A DNA stretch of 64,000 nt. It comes from Lumbricus terrestris (Eukaryota > Annelida > Clitellata > Crassiclitellata > Lumbricidae). Below are positions 23,469 to 34,905 of the stretch, in pieces (positions within the stretch are counted from its first letter, which is position 1; every line of letters begins with the position of its first letter). The notes beneath the pieces were generated by a model. The model saw only the letters and a list, made by a program, of their open reading frames with translations, searched no databases and had not been told where the DNA came from. The stretch covers positions 12,466,358 to 12,530,357 of the forward strand of contig OX457037.1 of the NCBI GenBank assembly GCA_949752735.1, given 5' to 3'. Position numbers and translations under genes: made by a program.

Positions 23469-23954
23469 GGCTACTTGCATATAATGCTTTTGGCTGGACT
23501 TATTTTACTTCAGTAGGTGGCGCTGCTGTTCCTAATTGCTCCGCCATGGAGGTTGCTTGCAAGCATAATATAAGCTTATTATTGGTTATGAACTGAATTC
23601 ATATTAAATATGAGTTCTGTAAATTTTAAGGATTAAAGGAAACCAGCAGGGAACATCACATGGAACATATGAGGGGCGAGGAGCATCAGGTAAAATTGCA
23701 TGGAACATGGAACATGTAACAAGGAACAATGGAACATTGAACCAAGTTTGATAGCAGTCGATTTTTATCATTAACAAGAATAGCATTAACAGAGTGACTT
23801 TACGTGTAGGCCTATACCACCCCACAGTCACTACTGCATCTACTACGGTACTACCACTACTGCTACTGCAACCATAGGCGGAGACTTGGTCTAGAAGTTG
23901 GTGGGGACGAGGGGCCAAAGGACGATCGACCCGGCGCGACATTTTCGGTGGACG
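23469..23954. other. Noncoding between triplet array and MITE
   Basis: Contains a GGAACAT-rich degenerate tract (23640-23735) and the inverted TCTCCGCC-type remnant near 23876. No gene recognised. Confidence 0.4.
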
Positions 23955-24407
23955 GTGTCACGAAATAGAGTATCCCCCGTATTAATTGTATCCCCCAAAT
24001 TTAAAAAAGTCGAAAAAACCGCTTCCGCGTGTATTTTTTTCCGCAAATTAATTTTCATCTGCTTTGTTTTGAACAATGACACTAACAGGTATGTTTATTT
24101 CTACTAGATAATTTGTTTTGCCCTGTTTTAAGAGCACTTAAAACATTTAAAACACTTAAGAACACCCAGAGTCACTAAATAAATTCGAGTTACCTTTATC
24201 TGAGCATTGCTTAGGACACTTAAAACAATTAGAGTCACTTTAAATTTTGATTGCAGAATAAATGTTTTTATTGTGCGCATTTTTCAAAAAAGGGGATAGA
24301 GTGGTTTATCCCCCCGGATAGCATAGACCGGTTAATTCCATCCGGGGGGATAGATTAATTCATCCCCCCGGATAGCTGTCAGGGGGGATACTCCGTTTCG
24401 TGTCAAC
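23955..24407. mobile_element. Short TIR element (TATCCCCC family), copy 2
   Basis: Inverted relative to the copy at 2598-2999. It begins GTGTCACGAAATAGAGTATC and ends GGGGGGATACTCCGTTTCG plus TGTCA. It holds the same GTTTTGAACAATGACACTAA block, CTTAAAACA repeats and nested TATCCCCCCGGAT inverted motifs near the right end. No transposase. Confidence 0.75.
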
Positions 24408-24766
24408 GGCTCAGTAGCCGACAGCATTCCCATTTTCATCGACCAAATTTTCTGATGACTTTTGTACCATTTAAATCTTCGATAACAATATAATTTTCCT
24501 GCCAAGTTACAGCTGTTTTATCTTAATAGTTAACAAAAAAATAACCTCAACGCCCAACACTTCGAAAATTCTACGCTGCTATTTAGGGATATTGGGGGCA
24601 TGATCATGGAGGGTGCCCATCACAAACATTGGGAGACCGACTCCCGGCCCCTAAGTCTCCGCCCATGGCTGCAACAACTACAAAACAGCAACAGCTATTG
24701 CTGCTGCTGCCACTACTACTACTGCTACTATCACTATCACTACTACTTTTGCTATAGCTGTAACTA

Positions 24767-24783
24767 TGACGATGATGATGATG

Positions 24784-24872
<89 letters not shown>

Positions 24873-24893
24873 TATTATTAATTATAATAATAA
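24767..24893. repeat. (AAT)n microsatellite
   Basis: About 38 nearly perfect AAT triplets preceded by GAT triplets. Poly-Asn/Tyr/Ile frames are artefacts. Confidence 0.95.
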
Positions 24894-25249
24894 TGTTTGT
24901 GATGCGCAAGAATTTTACTGTTCATGCATCAGGTTCACGTTGAACGATGCGATTTATTCCATGATATCCTGCTGCTGTCAGCAACTCTTAGTTAACACAA
25001 CGTATCCTACTTGAAAGCCCTAATGGCAAAGTAGATCTATATTACATGTTGTCTATACGAATGTGCCCTGATGGAGCGTTCTTTAGGGAAGTCATAAGTA
25101 TAAACCTGTTTCGTAAAAGTGACAGCAACAGAACATGATTGCCATTCCGACAGGCCTCCGTTTTGTGATCGTGATCACATGGTAATTCAACGGGACAGGT
25201 TATGTTGCTTATTATATATGTAGGTCTATACAGTAGGCTACATAATAAT
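24894..25249. other. Noncoding, no feature recognised
   Basis: No gene, RNA or repeat identified between the triplet tract and the hAT-like element. Confidence 0.4.
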
Positions 25250-26221
25250 TAGGGCTGTTGATTTAATCGCGTTAACGCGTGCGATTAACGCGTTAAAAAA
25301 TTTTGCGATTAAAATTTTTAACGCATTAATCGCACGCGTTAATTAGATCTGATTAAAATGGAATCAGAGGCAGAAAAGTCGTTTTATACGGAAGGCTCAT
25401 ACTTAAAGCAAGTGATACATTCTTTGGCAAATATTCCAACAAAGAATTTGAGTATTATCATAGCAATTCGTCGCTCAATTATCGCATGCATGCGAACCAA
25501 AACATGTGCTTAGCGCCAACGATGAGTCGTCAACATCGCCCGCATCGTCCACTACAGTTGTTTCCTCTTTCCTCGCCCCGTCAAACTACGTTGGTTGAAC
25601 TCCATGAGATGGCAAGACCAATGGATCCAGGTTCCAAATGATAAATGTTTACAGAAGGACAATTGAGACGAGGTTTGGCAAGAACCGCAGCCTCTTGTGA
25701 AAAATTGTGACTAAATAATGGGGTTCAACAGTAGACCTACTAGGCCTATTGTTAATTAATAAGAGCATCCCTTGAACCGACCAATGTAAATAAACTGTTC
25801 TGCTTATACAATTGGCTGAATAAATAATTAATTTTGATAATCAAAAAACGGTTGTCAAATTTTCACATTCAAGCCTATATCATTTTAATTAAAGGTGGCT
25901 CAAATTAAAAAATTAACGGATTTTGAGCTGTTGACTGATTTGAACAGTGTTTCAATTCTGTCTGTCATACAAAACTGTTCAATAAACTAAATGCAGAAAT
26001 TCAACAGACCTAAGCCAAAGGTTATTGAATATGTTTGCAATAGAAAGAATGCATTCAGTCATTAAAATTTTATGCTTCAGGGGTCCTTAGAAAATAGTAA
26101 GATTAATATATTTGAAGGAAATGGTATTGCGATTAATTTGCAGTTAATTGCGATTAAAAAAGTATTAAAAAAGTTAATCGCGCGATTAATTTCGATTAAA
26201 AATTTTAATCGAACAACAGCC

Positions 26222-26268
<47 letters not shown>

Positions 26269-26401
26269 CAAGTAAACAGAGCTATGTCAGGGAATGTGAA
26301 AAACGTCGATTAATATTGCGTTAATATTGCGTTAATTTGCGATTAAAAATTTTAATCGTGCGATTAACGCGATTAAAATTTTTAATCGAACGACAGCTCT
26401 A
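25250..26401. mobile_element. hAT-like element with perfect 8-bp duplication and doubled right end
   Basis: The left end TAGGGCTGTTGATTTAATCG and the right end CGAACGACAGCTCTA are inverted, with long AT-rich subterminal repeats built on GCGATTAA/TTAATCGC. The flanks are identical (ATAATAAT at 25242-25249 and 26402-26409). A second right end (CGAACAACAGCCCTA, ending 26224) lies inside, directly followed by a 44-bp TA microsatellite, so the right end is duplicated. No intact transposase frame was seen in the 1.15-kb element. Confidence 0.85.
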
Positions 26402-27472
26402 ATAATAATTATTCGCCAAATTGTAATGGTGGGGGAACAAGAACAATATTATGAAAATATAGCAACCTTTAAATCTTCTTCCGCGATAACCTTTTCTTCT
26501 TCGAACTGGTTAATAGTGCATATCAAAATATAAGCTTGCTTTACATCGGCAATAAACTCAGGCCTGATGCATGCCTCGTTGCGCCTGGATGCACCAATGC
26601 TAGTGGGTGTTATGGCCGGTGTATGCCTAGTTCTGAACATCGGGTCATTTTATTCACTTACATTTTTCATCGCAAAACAACTTAGCCTGTAGGCCTAATA
26701 GGCTACTCTTGTAAAATGCCAACTAGGATCGGGCTATGCTGCCAATAATTTAACTGTAGGCCTACTGGTTCCTACTGACCATATTTCCAGTTGGATTCTG
26801 ATACGCGAAAGGTGAGTCTCTACTTAAAATAGCTTTGTCTCCAAGGTCAAATGAGTCGAAATACAAGCAGCAGGAAAGCAGTAATTGATCTAGACGACAT
26901 TACGAAAGTTGTTGATTGAACGGAATAGATAAGGAAATCGAGAACTCAATTCCATTTTTTCCCGGTCAAACCAATCTATAATAGTGCCATAAATGCAAAT
27001 CGTCAGCAAATCGATGGTTGCTTCAAGTGAAAGCGGACACCAAGGACATTGTTCTCTAGAGAAACCATTGAAAAAATCGAGTCCAATTAAAGGCAGAGGA
27101 GAGAAACAACGGCTTCTACTTTGCTAACGAAGCATTCCGTAATACGATTTTAGTTTTTCTAATTTGAAGCTTTTGTCAAAATAGATTGCTTCTCGGAATC
27201 AGGTTCGCTGAGTTTAGCATATAGGCCTATGTTCACTGAGTTTTAAATTCCATATTTTACTGAATTTTACTCAATTGTGATGCATGTGAATGACAGATTT
27301 AGTTTAAGACGCTTCAGGTCACCAGGAGATAAAATTAATGATAGTTAAAATTAAATCAATCAAATATAACTGCCCTAGACACAGTAGACAGTGATTGGAG
27401 TGATTTAGTATCAGATAACAAGCATTTAGACTCCTTCATTCTGCTGCTGATGCTGGTTATAAAGACGCGCGT
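26402..27472. other. Noncoding upstream of the SINE and Mab-21-like gene
   Basis: No exon recognised. A minus-strand frame at 26449-26640 is open for 63 codons but resembles nothing I know. Three or four TAGGCCTA motifs occur here. Regulatory sequence of the downstream gene could lie in this stretch. Confidence 0.4.
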
Positions 27473-27699
27473 GGGGCGCGGTGGTGTAGTGGTGGCGTCA
27501 TTGCCTTGAAGCGGAAGGTTCGAGGTTCGAATCTACCTCGCCGCGTAAGAACCTTGGGCAAGTCCTTCACTCACAATTGCTCAGCGCTTCGGCGTGAAAC
27601 TCCGATGCAGTGTCCGCTCTGCATTCGAGAGCGCCTCTGAGTAGAGAGAGCTTGAAGGGGCGCTATAACAAGTGCACATACAAACAAACAAACAAACAA
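27473..27699 (+). mobile_element. tRNA-derived SINE, complete copy
   Basis: The 5' part is tRNA-like: GGGGCGCGGTGGTGTAGTGG with an A-box, and AGGTTCGAATCTACC as the B-box, followed by a closing CGCCGCGT. The body has CCTTGGGCAAGTCC and GTGAAACTCCGATGCAGTG. The tail region is GAGCGCCTCTGAGTAG, GCTTGAAGGGGCGCTATAAC and ends in (CAAA)n. A second copy is at 36514-36725. It ends only 33 bp before the first ATG of the Mab-21-like gene and could supply 5' leader sequence. Confidence 0.85.
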
Positions 27700-27732
27700 T
27701 GATGATGAGGATGATGAGTTTTTAGAACGAAG

Positions 27733-30180
27733 ATGTTTTCTTCTTCTTCTAGAATGACGGAATATACGGATAAGTCGAACGATGAAATGGCATCTGCATT
27801 CATTGTTAGCACATGCCAACTGCATCCAACATCGTTTTCCACTATGTCGGAGCACTTGCATAACTTACTCGGGTCCTGGAAACCTACGGTAAAAGGAGAG
27901 TATTTGATTACTTGTGGCAGCGCTGCGGAATTCTATATCCGACCGCTGAACATAGACATTGGTGACACAGACTTCTTAGTCCCAAAGACTGGCGAGCTTG
28001 TATTCAGTGGCGACTTTCCAGTCTTGCCGAATGACAAGAGTGGTCTTTCTGATACCATTGGGTGCCTCAAGGTTGAAGCATACGAAAAGTATCCAGGTTT
28101 TGTTCGATTACGAGTTTTCGGGGAAATGCGATATAATTGGAAATGCAAAAAGTACGAATTTCACCCTATTATAGCTGAAGGAAATGTCTTCGTGGGTTTA
28201 AATATGGATGGCGTTGCATCTGCCCTTCTCAATACTAGTTTCGAACCCGGTGGCGTTGCTATTAGTGGTCCAGCAATTAGGCACACTGTTCCTCATGGTT
28301 ATGCAAGTGACAAGGTCAGATGCTACTGGTGCTCACAATGGCCTAAAGAAGCCCGTGGTTGGCTTGAACGACCTAGGAACAATGGATGGCCAACCAGTGA
28401 GACAATCTCGGAAGTTGCACAAAATGGATGTCACGTGGTCTACATTCAGCATTTTTCTTGCAGAGACGATAAAGTACAGTGGAGATTTTCATTCTCGTTG
28501 GCGGAAGTAATATTAATTCGGAGTTGGACTCAAATTCAGCAGATTGCATATCACTTGTTAAGATTCTTTACAAAAAGAGAATTAATACAAAAGAATTGTC
28601 CAAAGGCAGATGAAGTTCTATGTACGTATCATTTAAAGACGCTGATGTTATGGACTTGTGAAGAGATGTCACCTGAATGGTGGAATTCCTCGTCTGTTAT
28701 AGCGATCTGCTATAAGTTATTACGAAAGCTTTCAGATTGGCTGCATAGGAGATGCTATCCGAACTATTTTATTCCTGAAGCAAATTTATTTCGTGAGCTA
28801 TGGAACTCCACAATACTTGACAAGACTGAACGAATTCTAAATGAATTTCACAACTTTAGTATTCTCTGTCATTGGTTCATAAATAATTATATACAGCCAG
28901 TCATAGCACAGCTCAAGACAGTTGGTACAGCGGACGTAATGCTACATTTTGTACATTACATAATGCCTCTCCTTGAGTTTTGGAAAAAGAATGAATCAGA
29001 ATCATTGGAGTCATTATTTTTCTCCACATTCTCAAATGTTTATAGTGAATGTCGTTGTATGATAAAATTTGGATCAAGTTCAGGACTGCGCCTGAGCTTG
29101 AAAAAAGGACATTATACAAGATGTATTGATCCCAAAGTAAACGGTCGACTTGCACGTCTTCCAACAATACAGAAAGTTTCATGTTTCACGTACTATGACA
29201 GTCTATTGATTATTCTGCATGTTGCATATGGTTTACACTTCGATGAGATTTCATTGGATAGTAGTCTCTTTGTTGAATTTGTAAACGCAATATCGATTCA
29301 GTCTAACATTATAAGGTCTCAGCATCACAACTTTCCAAAACCGTATGAGCTCACACCACAAAGTGGTCTGTTTCAATTCCTGCGAGCTCAAGATGTCTTG
29401 CAAAATTTCACTGGATCAAATAGCCGTTCCGAGTATAAACTATTGCCTCTCATATCAATGGAATACTTAAGACAAGCTTTAGAATACGAAGTAGGTTCTA
29501 CATCGAGCGGTATTACTCCTGCTGCGTTGGCCTATCTGGCTGCTCTTCACTTTGCAACATCAGAATATCAACTTGCAATACGTTTCTGTTTCGCAATTCA
29601 AGTTGATCAGAATTCTAACGAGGACAAAGAAACGTTGAATGCAAGATGTTTGCTGTTTATTGACGATATCACAAGAATCATTGGATTGTGTGTACTTCTC
29701 AAGAAGATCACTGAACATAATCTTTATTACATCGACAGAAGACTTTATCTTGATCTGCGTCTTTCGCCAGAGGTGTTTGCAAATTATTTACTTGCATTAT
29801 CTGCCGAACGAATACCCAAACGTTTAGACTTACATCATAAATTGCCAGATTCAGTTTTTCCTATGGACGAATATCTGAAGGCTTTGAGAAAGCCGAAGTA
29901 TTTTGCACCGATGGAATCATGTCATCATTTTAACTGGGAAAACGTGTATTGTAGACCAGATTCATTTACAGACAGCGAGTCTACAATAATTCTGAATCCT
30001 GTGAAAGTGAAAGATAGAGTAATTGATGCTGTTATGGAATATTCTTTGGAATATATGACATTATTAACAGTACAATTAAAAAAGACTTTGGCATCCAGTG
30101 TAACACCGTTGAGTGCTATCGTGCTTTGTATCTCTACAAGTGTCGCCAATACGACGACGCAAAACATTTGTGTGATCTAA
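27733..30180 (+). CDS. Mab-21/cGAS-like receptor family protein, main frame
   Basis: The frame encodes 815 residues. Near the N-terminus is a nucleotidyltransferase signature: CGSAAEFYI (Gly62-Ser63) and IGDTDFLV (Asp78, Asp80). The Mab-21 core follows: SGPAIRH, SDKVRCYWCSQWP (Asp193 is a candidate third acid), ARGWLERPRNNGWP, NGCHVVYIQHF and WRFSFSLAEVIL. This fits the Mab-21/cGLR family, some members of which make cyclic dinucleotides on sensing nucleic acid. Activity here is not shown. Residues from about 600 on form helices resembling TPR-type repeats (LAYLAALHFATSEYQLAIRF). No intron is visible. TTTTCTTCTTCTTCTAG before the second ATG (27754) looks like a splice acceptor, so Met8 may be the real start. 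The frame runs off into an unrelated tail after the A-run at 30078; the family-like C-terminus continues in the -1 frame. Confidence 0.85.
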   Translation: MFSSSSRMTEYTDKSNDEMASAFIVSTCQLHPTSFSTMSEHLHNLLGSWKPTVKGEYLITCGSAAEFYIRPLNIDIGDTDFLVPKTGELVFSGDFPVLPNDKSGLSDTIGCLKVEAYEKYPGFVRLRVFGEMRYNWKCKKYEFHPIIAEGNVFVGLNMDGVASALLNTSFEPGGVAISGPAIRHTVPHGYASDKVRCYWCSQWPKEARGWLERPRNNGWPTSETISEVAQNGCHVVYIQHFSCRDDKVQWRFSFSLAEVILIRSWTQIQQIAYHLLRFFTKRELIQKNCPKADEVLCTYHLKTLMLWTCEEMSPEWWNSSSVIAICYKLLRKLSDWLHRRCYPNYFIPEANLFRELWNSTILDKTERILNEFHNFSILCHWFINNYIQPVIAQLKTVGTADVMLHFVHYIMPLLEFWKKNESESLESLFFSTFSNVYSECRCMIKFGSSSGLRLSLKKGHYTRCIDPKVNGRLARLPTIQKVSCFTYYDSLLIILHVAYGLHFDEISLDSSLFVEFVNAISIQSNIIRSQHHNFPKPYELTPQSGLFQFLRAQDVLQNFTGSNSRSEYKLLPLISMEYLRQALEYEVGSTSSGITPAALAYLAALHFATSEYQLAIRFCFAIQVDQNSNEDKETLNARCLLFIDDITRIIGLCVLLKKITEHNLYYIDRRLYLDLRLSPEVFANYLLALSAERIPKRLDLHHKLPDSVFPMDEYLKALRKPKYFAPMESCHHFNWENVYCRPDSFTDSESTIILNPVKVKDRVIDAVMEYSLEYMTLLTVQLKKTLASSVTPLSAIVLCISTSVANTTTQNICVI

Positions 30181-30632
30181 TTCTCCTTGAGTCTGATCTG
30201 GAAGGCGATTTTAAAGAATCTTCGTTGGTCAATGTTTTGCTATTACCGCCTCTTGACTCTTATTTTGATAGAGACGTACAGGCTTTGCTTGGATTTGACA
30301 CACTTTTCTATCATCTATCGCCTCTGAATGACACGCTGAGGCAAGTTGAATTAACCGAGGAGTCAACGTTTGAGCACAGGTTTGCCTGTAATACGACCTC
30401 TAGAAGATTTGCACTTTCACATTTTCTTCAGTGTCATTCCTCCACTAAAAGTCACTATTTTCTCGGAAGACATTTTCTTGCAAGATATTTGAAAGTCAGA
30501 TGCTGCATCGACTCAAATCTTCCATTCAAGGACCTCGTGACTGAATTTGCGAATCAGAAAACCAATCTTCCGTTTGAACACATCATTCGCAGATTTATTT
30601 TGCGAAAACTTCGTATTATTATTAGAAACTAG
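30084..30632 (+). CDS. C-terminal part of the Mab-21-like protein in the -1 frame
   Basis: From 30084 the -1 frame reads DFGIQCNTVECYRALYLYKC, then QYDDAKHLCDLIL and on to a TAG at 30632, about 182 residues. The TPR-like pattern (YRALYLYKCRQYDDAKHLC) continues the repeats at the end of the main frame, so this is the natural C-terminus. The switch falls on A-AAA-AAG (30078-30084). Reading -1 after AAG leads directly into GAC TTT GGC. Explanations are a programmed -1 frameshift, a one-base loss in the A-run (mutation or sequencing), or a young pseudogene. No other lesion is visible in either part, which argues against old decay. Confidence 0.75.
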   Translation, partial: DFGIQCNTVECYRALYLYKCRQYDDAKHLCDLILLESDLEGDFKESSLVNVLLLPPLDSYFDRDVQALLGFDTLFYHLSPLNDTLRQVELTEESTFEHRFACNTTSRRFALSHFLQCHSSTKSHYFLGRHFLARYLKVRCCIDSNLPFKDLVTEFANQKTNLPFEHIIRRFILRKLRIIIRN

Positions 30633-30814
30633 TTTATGAGTTTCATCATATCAGCGAGCAAATTCTGTTTTAGCAAGACAGTCACATTTCGTGATTTAAA
30701 GCAACTCCATGAACCCCATGTGCTATCAGTCAGCATGAAGATATGCCTTTCAAGGTTGGAGCCGAACATGATGATTTGATCCCAAAACCAACATCTAACT
30801 AATGGCAATAATAT

Positions 30815-30820
30815 AATAAA
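30815..30820 (+). promoter_or_regulatory. AATAAA polyadenylation signal
   Basis: The canonical hexamer lies about 180 bp after the stop of the -1 frame of the Mab-21-like gene and before the AAT microsatellite. It is the first good candidate on this strand. Confidence 0.5.
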
Positions 30821-30914
30821 TGTTTTATTAACTTTTGTTAGGTCTTTCTATTACCTATAACCAACAGCGTAATGCTATAGGCCTACCACTACGCTTAGTA
30901 ATGATATAGAATAA

Positions 30915-31525
<611 letters not shown>

Positions 31526-31542
31526 TATAGCCTATGTATACA

Positions 31543-32612
31543 CAGGGCCGGCCTTAGGCATAGGCAAAGTAGGCAGTTGCCTAGGGCGCCGCAGTCTTTG
31601 GGGGGCGCCGCGGCACCGACGATTTTTTTACACTAAATTCTTTTAAAGTGAAAACTTTGGAAATAATTAAAAATAATTATTGATTTCATTGCACCTGTTC
31701 AGACAGGCCTAATTCAATTTCAAAGACTGCATAAATTTTATATTGACTAGGCCTAATAAAATTCGATTTTAACGTCATTCGGGAGTCTTTACTCGGTAAT
31801 CGGTATACGTAGTCCATGTTTATAATGGACCCGATGTCTAAATTGTCTATGTGCACTGCTCATACTGACATACATGACATAATACTGACAATGCTGACAA
31901 GTCTGACATCTTTCGACTGAATACGCCAACAACTGAAGAGTTGTTGTGTTAGGCCTATTTATAGCCTAGTTGTTGTGTCTGGTGTGAATATTTTGATCTT
32001 AAAAATTAAATGATATCGAACCCTATGATTCCATGAAGCGTCAAAAGTTATCGGGTGCCCAAAGTGATAAGAAAAAAACAGAAGACAAAAGCTAGAATAA
32101 AAAGACAATACGGGTCGGTTTCCAATTATTTAAACAGAAACTGAGACTACTTTATATGTAAATGTTAGCGCCCAGTCGTCAGCTATACATGTAGTTATTC
32201 AGAATACGCGACGCTCAATTTCGATAGTGAAGACCAGGGCTGGCCTTAGGCACAGGCAACGCAGGCAGCTGCCTGGGGCGCCAAATTCTAGTGGGGGAGT
32301 CATTTGCACAAAAATGTATGCTAATAGCCTTTTTCACTTTTAGCCATTGTGCACGGAATTGAATTTTATCCGGTCTTCAGTGTACTGATAACAAAAAATG
32401 TAAATTACTCAGCTGAGTGTAAAGGATCTGGCTGGTTTATCTTGGGATTCTGACGTGGGCTGAACAATTAAGTTTGAGTGGGGATTTGAGGGCACGAAAT
32501 GTATGCTTTGTCTGAAGTGCCCAATGCATGCTTTGTCTATGGCGCCAAATGCATGCTGGGGCGCCAAATGCATGCTTTGCCTAGGGCGCCATTTTAGCTA
32601 AGGCCGGCCCTG
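31543..32612. mobile_element. hAT-like element with perfect 8-bp duplication, CAGGGCCGGCC ends
   Basis: CAGGGCCGGCCTTAGGC at the left and GCTAAGGCCGGCCCTG at the right are inverted. Both flanks are TGTATACA (31535-31542 and 32613-32620). A second left-type end, CAGGGCTGGCCTTAGGCACA, occurs internally at 32235 without its own right end, so the element is composite or internally duplicated. GGGGCGCCAAATGCATGCT recurs near the right end. No intact transposase. Confidence 0.9.
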
Positions 32613-32764
32613 TGTATACATATAATAAATTATAGATAGAGGACTATTGAATTTCGGAGTTTGGACTATTTCCTGTGAAGTTGCGACAATAAATGCATGG
32701 TCGAAGATGTAGGCCTACGCTGGTAACGGATCACAGACCATAACTTACACAATTGGGCCCATTA

Positions 32765-33946
32765 CATGGGCGCCCGCAGAAATTTTTGCAGGGGGGGGCA
32801 AAATTTTTAAGTTGGTCACGGTTAAATTTCCTAGTCGCAAGAGCTTAAAAATTGCAAAGCTGCAGTGAGAATATGGGTATTTTTCAAAGAGGTTTCTTAA
32901 TGCATAGGCTATTGCTCAGTTTCATTTGGTGTAGGCCTATCATTTTCAATATGAATAGTTTTCTTAGAGCGAAGAAATTTATTAAAAATCAAAAGTAGAA
33001 TATTTAAAAGGTAGGTTTTTGAAGGGGCGCTATATAATGATTGAATGAACGAAAAGCAGGTATCAGCTTTAAAGGGGCAAGTGCTCCATCAAGTTACTTC
33101 TATATTTTAATCGTAATTTCTAAACTTCTAAAGTGCCACTCCAAAGTCAATTGTAGGGCACCAGCTTATTCAGAAGTGCAGCATCGAGTCATCAGGCTGT
33201 TCAAAGGGCAGTCAAGAAAGAGGTCCGAGTCCTGTATCCAGAGGGTCAGATAATTATCATTGCAGGTGTCGTTTAGGAAGGTGCATGGAGGATCCCGAGG
33301 ATCAGAAGAATGGGGTATCAACTCTTTTGAACAGAGGTCTTGGGAGAAAATCTCGAGGCGTGATAACCAAAGTCAAATTAACCCAGTTTCTCTACAGCTT
33401 GACCTACCTATAAATTCTGTATTAGCTGGCAGCATGCAAAATGGACAAAATGCAGCCTGACTTAAAGCAGACTTGATTTCATATAATTTATAGCCTAACG
33501 CTGGTGAACATGTAGATCTCCATTACTTAATTTCAATGGGCTGTTGATAAATTTAAAATTTTTACATTAGTAATTTATTGATAATTAATTTTTGGTAGTT
33601 ATGAAAATTTGCATTAGCCTACAGCGAGATTCCAGACAAGTAGGCCATAATCGATAGGAATACTATTTGTATGGGCACCCACGGGAGGGTTAAAAGTCAT
33701 TGTTATTTGTTACCGTTTTCAGCAAGAGCTTGAAAAAATGCAAGGCAGAAAATTAAGAGCTTTATCTCTAACGATATTTCATTAGGCTACTTAATTTCTG
33801 ACTTTCACTGAAGTGTATCATTCGTAACATTAGTATTTCAATGGGAAGAAATTTCTTAAACCCCAAAAGTAGTAGTTAGCAAAATAGGTTTCAATTTTCC
33901 AGGGGGGGCAAGTGCCCCCCCTTGCCCCTATGTGCGGGCGCCCATG
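32765..33946. mobile_element. hAT-like element (CATGGGCGCCCG family), copy 2
   Basis: CATGGGCGCCCGCA and its exact complement TGCGGGCGCCCATG end the element. The flanks are both GCCCATTA (32757-32764 and 33947-33954), a perfect 8-bp duplication. It shares both subterminal regions with the shorter copy at 7992-8455. Around 33016-33040 it carries a GAAGGGGCGCTATATAATG SINE-tail-like piece. Frames at 33041-33460 are open but unrecognised. It sits 152 bp right of another hAT-like element. Confidence 0.9.
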
Positions 33947-33954
33947 GCCCATTA

Positions 33955-34905
33955 ATATTATTATAGACCTATAGCTAGCCTATCCCTGACCACAGCTCAA
34001 CTCAGGCGTTAGCTAACTTTAATGCCATATCCTGAAAATTCTTAGCCGGATGTGCCAAGAAAGACGACAAGAACTTTCTGTCAAGAATGATGTTCGGAAA
34101 TATCTTTTACTGACCATCTATTGAGCATCACAAACGCTAATTGGGAGGCAAATAAAGCAAAACTAATTTACGCACAAGTTTTATCCATTTAACCGCAATA
34201 ACATAGCATAACATTTTTCATTCGCAACCAACTCAGTACAAGTCGTAATTACATGAAATTTTTCACTGAAACTACAACACTGAATCGCCTATTATCATTA
34301 GAGCAATGGAGCTATTATTAAACCAAAGGCAGTACAGTTTAAATCTCTGTCCGCTGATAAATGCTGCGTAATGATGGCAGGTCTTTTTATCAATAATTGA
34401 ACATGAAAAACATTTTATTGGTTCGTTTAAACACAAATTTGACAGTGTAAATATGTCACTGTCATGTAGGCCTATACTACATATTTGCCTAAATAAAATA
34501 AAAGATTGAAATACTATGCCAACAACTGTACGAAAAAATCCGAATCAAGCAACCTCTATGAAGCAAATTATTGTTTCCAGAATAAGCATGGACGTTTACG
34601 TTGGTCATAGGAGCATTGTAGTCGAAGATGCCAACTGCTACACTGTACATTGTCAAGGCCGCAAGACAACATTAAGCCATCAAATTGTATAATTATTGGT
34701 GCGCAGTGAAGGCAACATGCAATGAATTGCGTCAGTGAGGAATATTTCAAGCCTGGCATGTAATTAATCAAAGTGCTACCGAAAACTAATCCTATATAGT
34801 AAAGAACCCTCAAATTATCTTTACATATCTACACTCTAATTATGAAAAATCACTTGGATGATGTTCAAGTCATCTTTCCATTTTCGTCCGTGATAGTTCG
34901 TTTGC
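33955..34905. other. Noncoding, no feature recognised
   Basis: Unremarkable AT-rich sequence. Minus-strand frame 34568-34813 has no recognisable domain. It lies downstream of the Ig-like exon and could contain its intron or 3' untranslated region. Confidence 0.4.

Noticed and set aside
23078..23596. Open frames of 114-172 codons with poly-Asp, poly-Gly, poly-His or poly-Met
   Set aside because: Entirely explained by the GAC/GAT and GGT triplet array.
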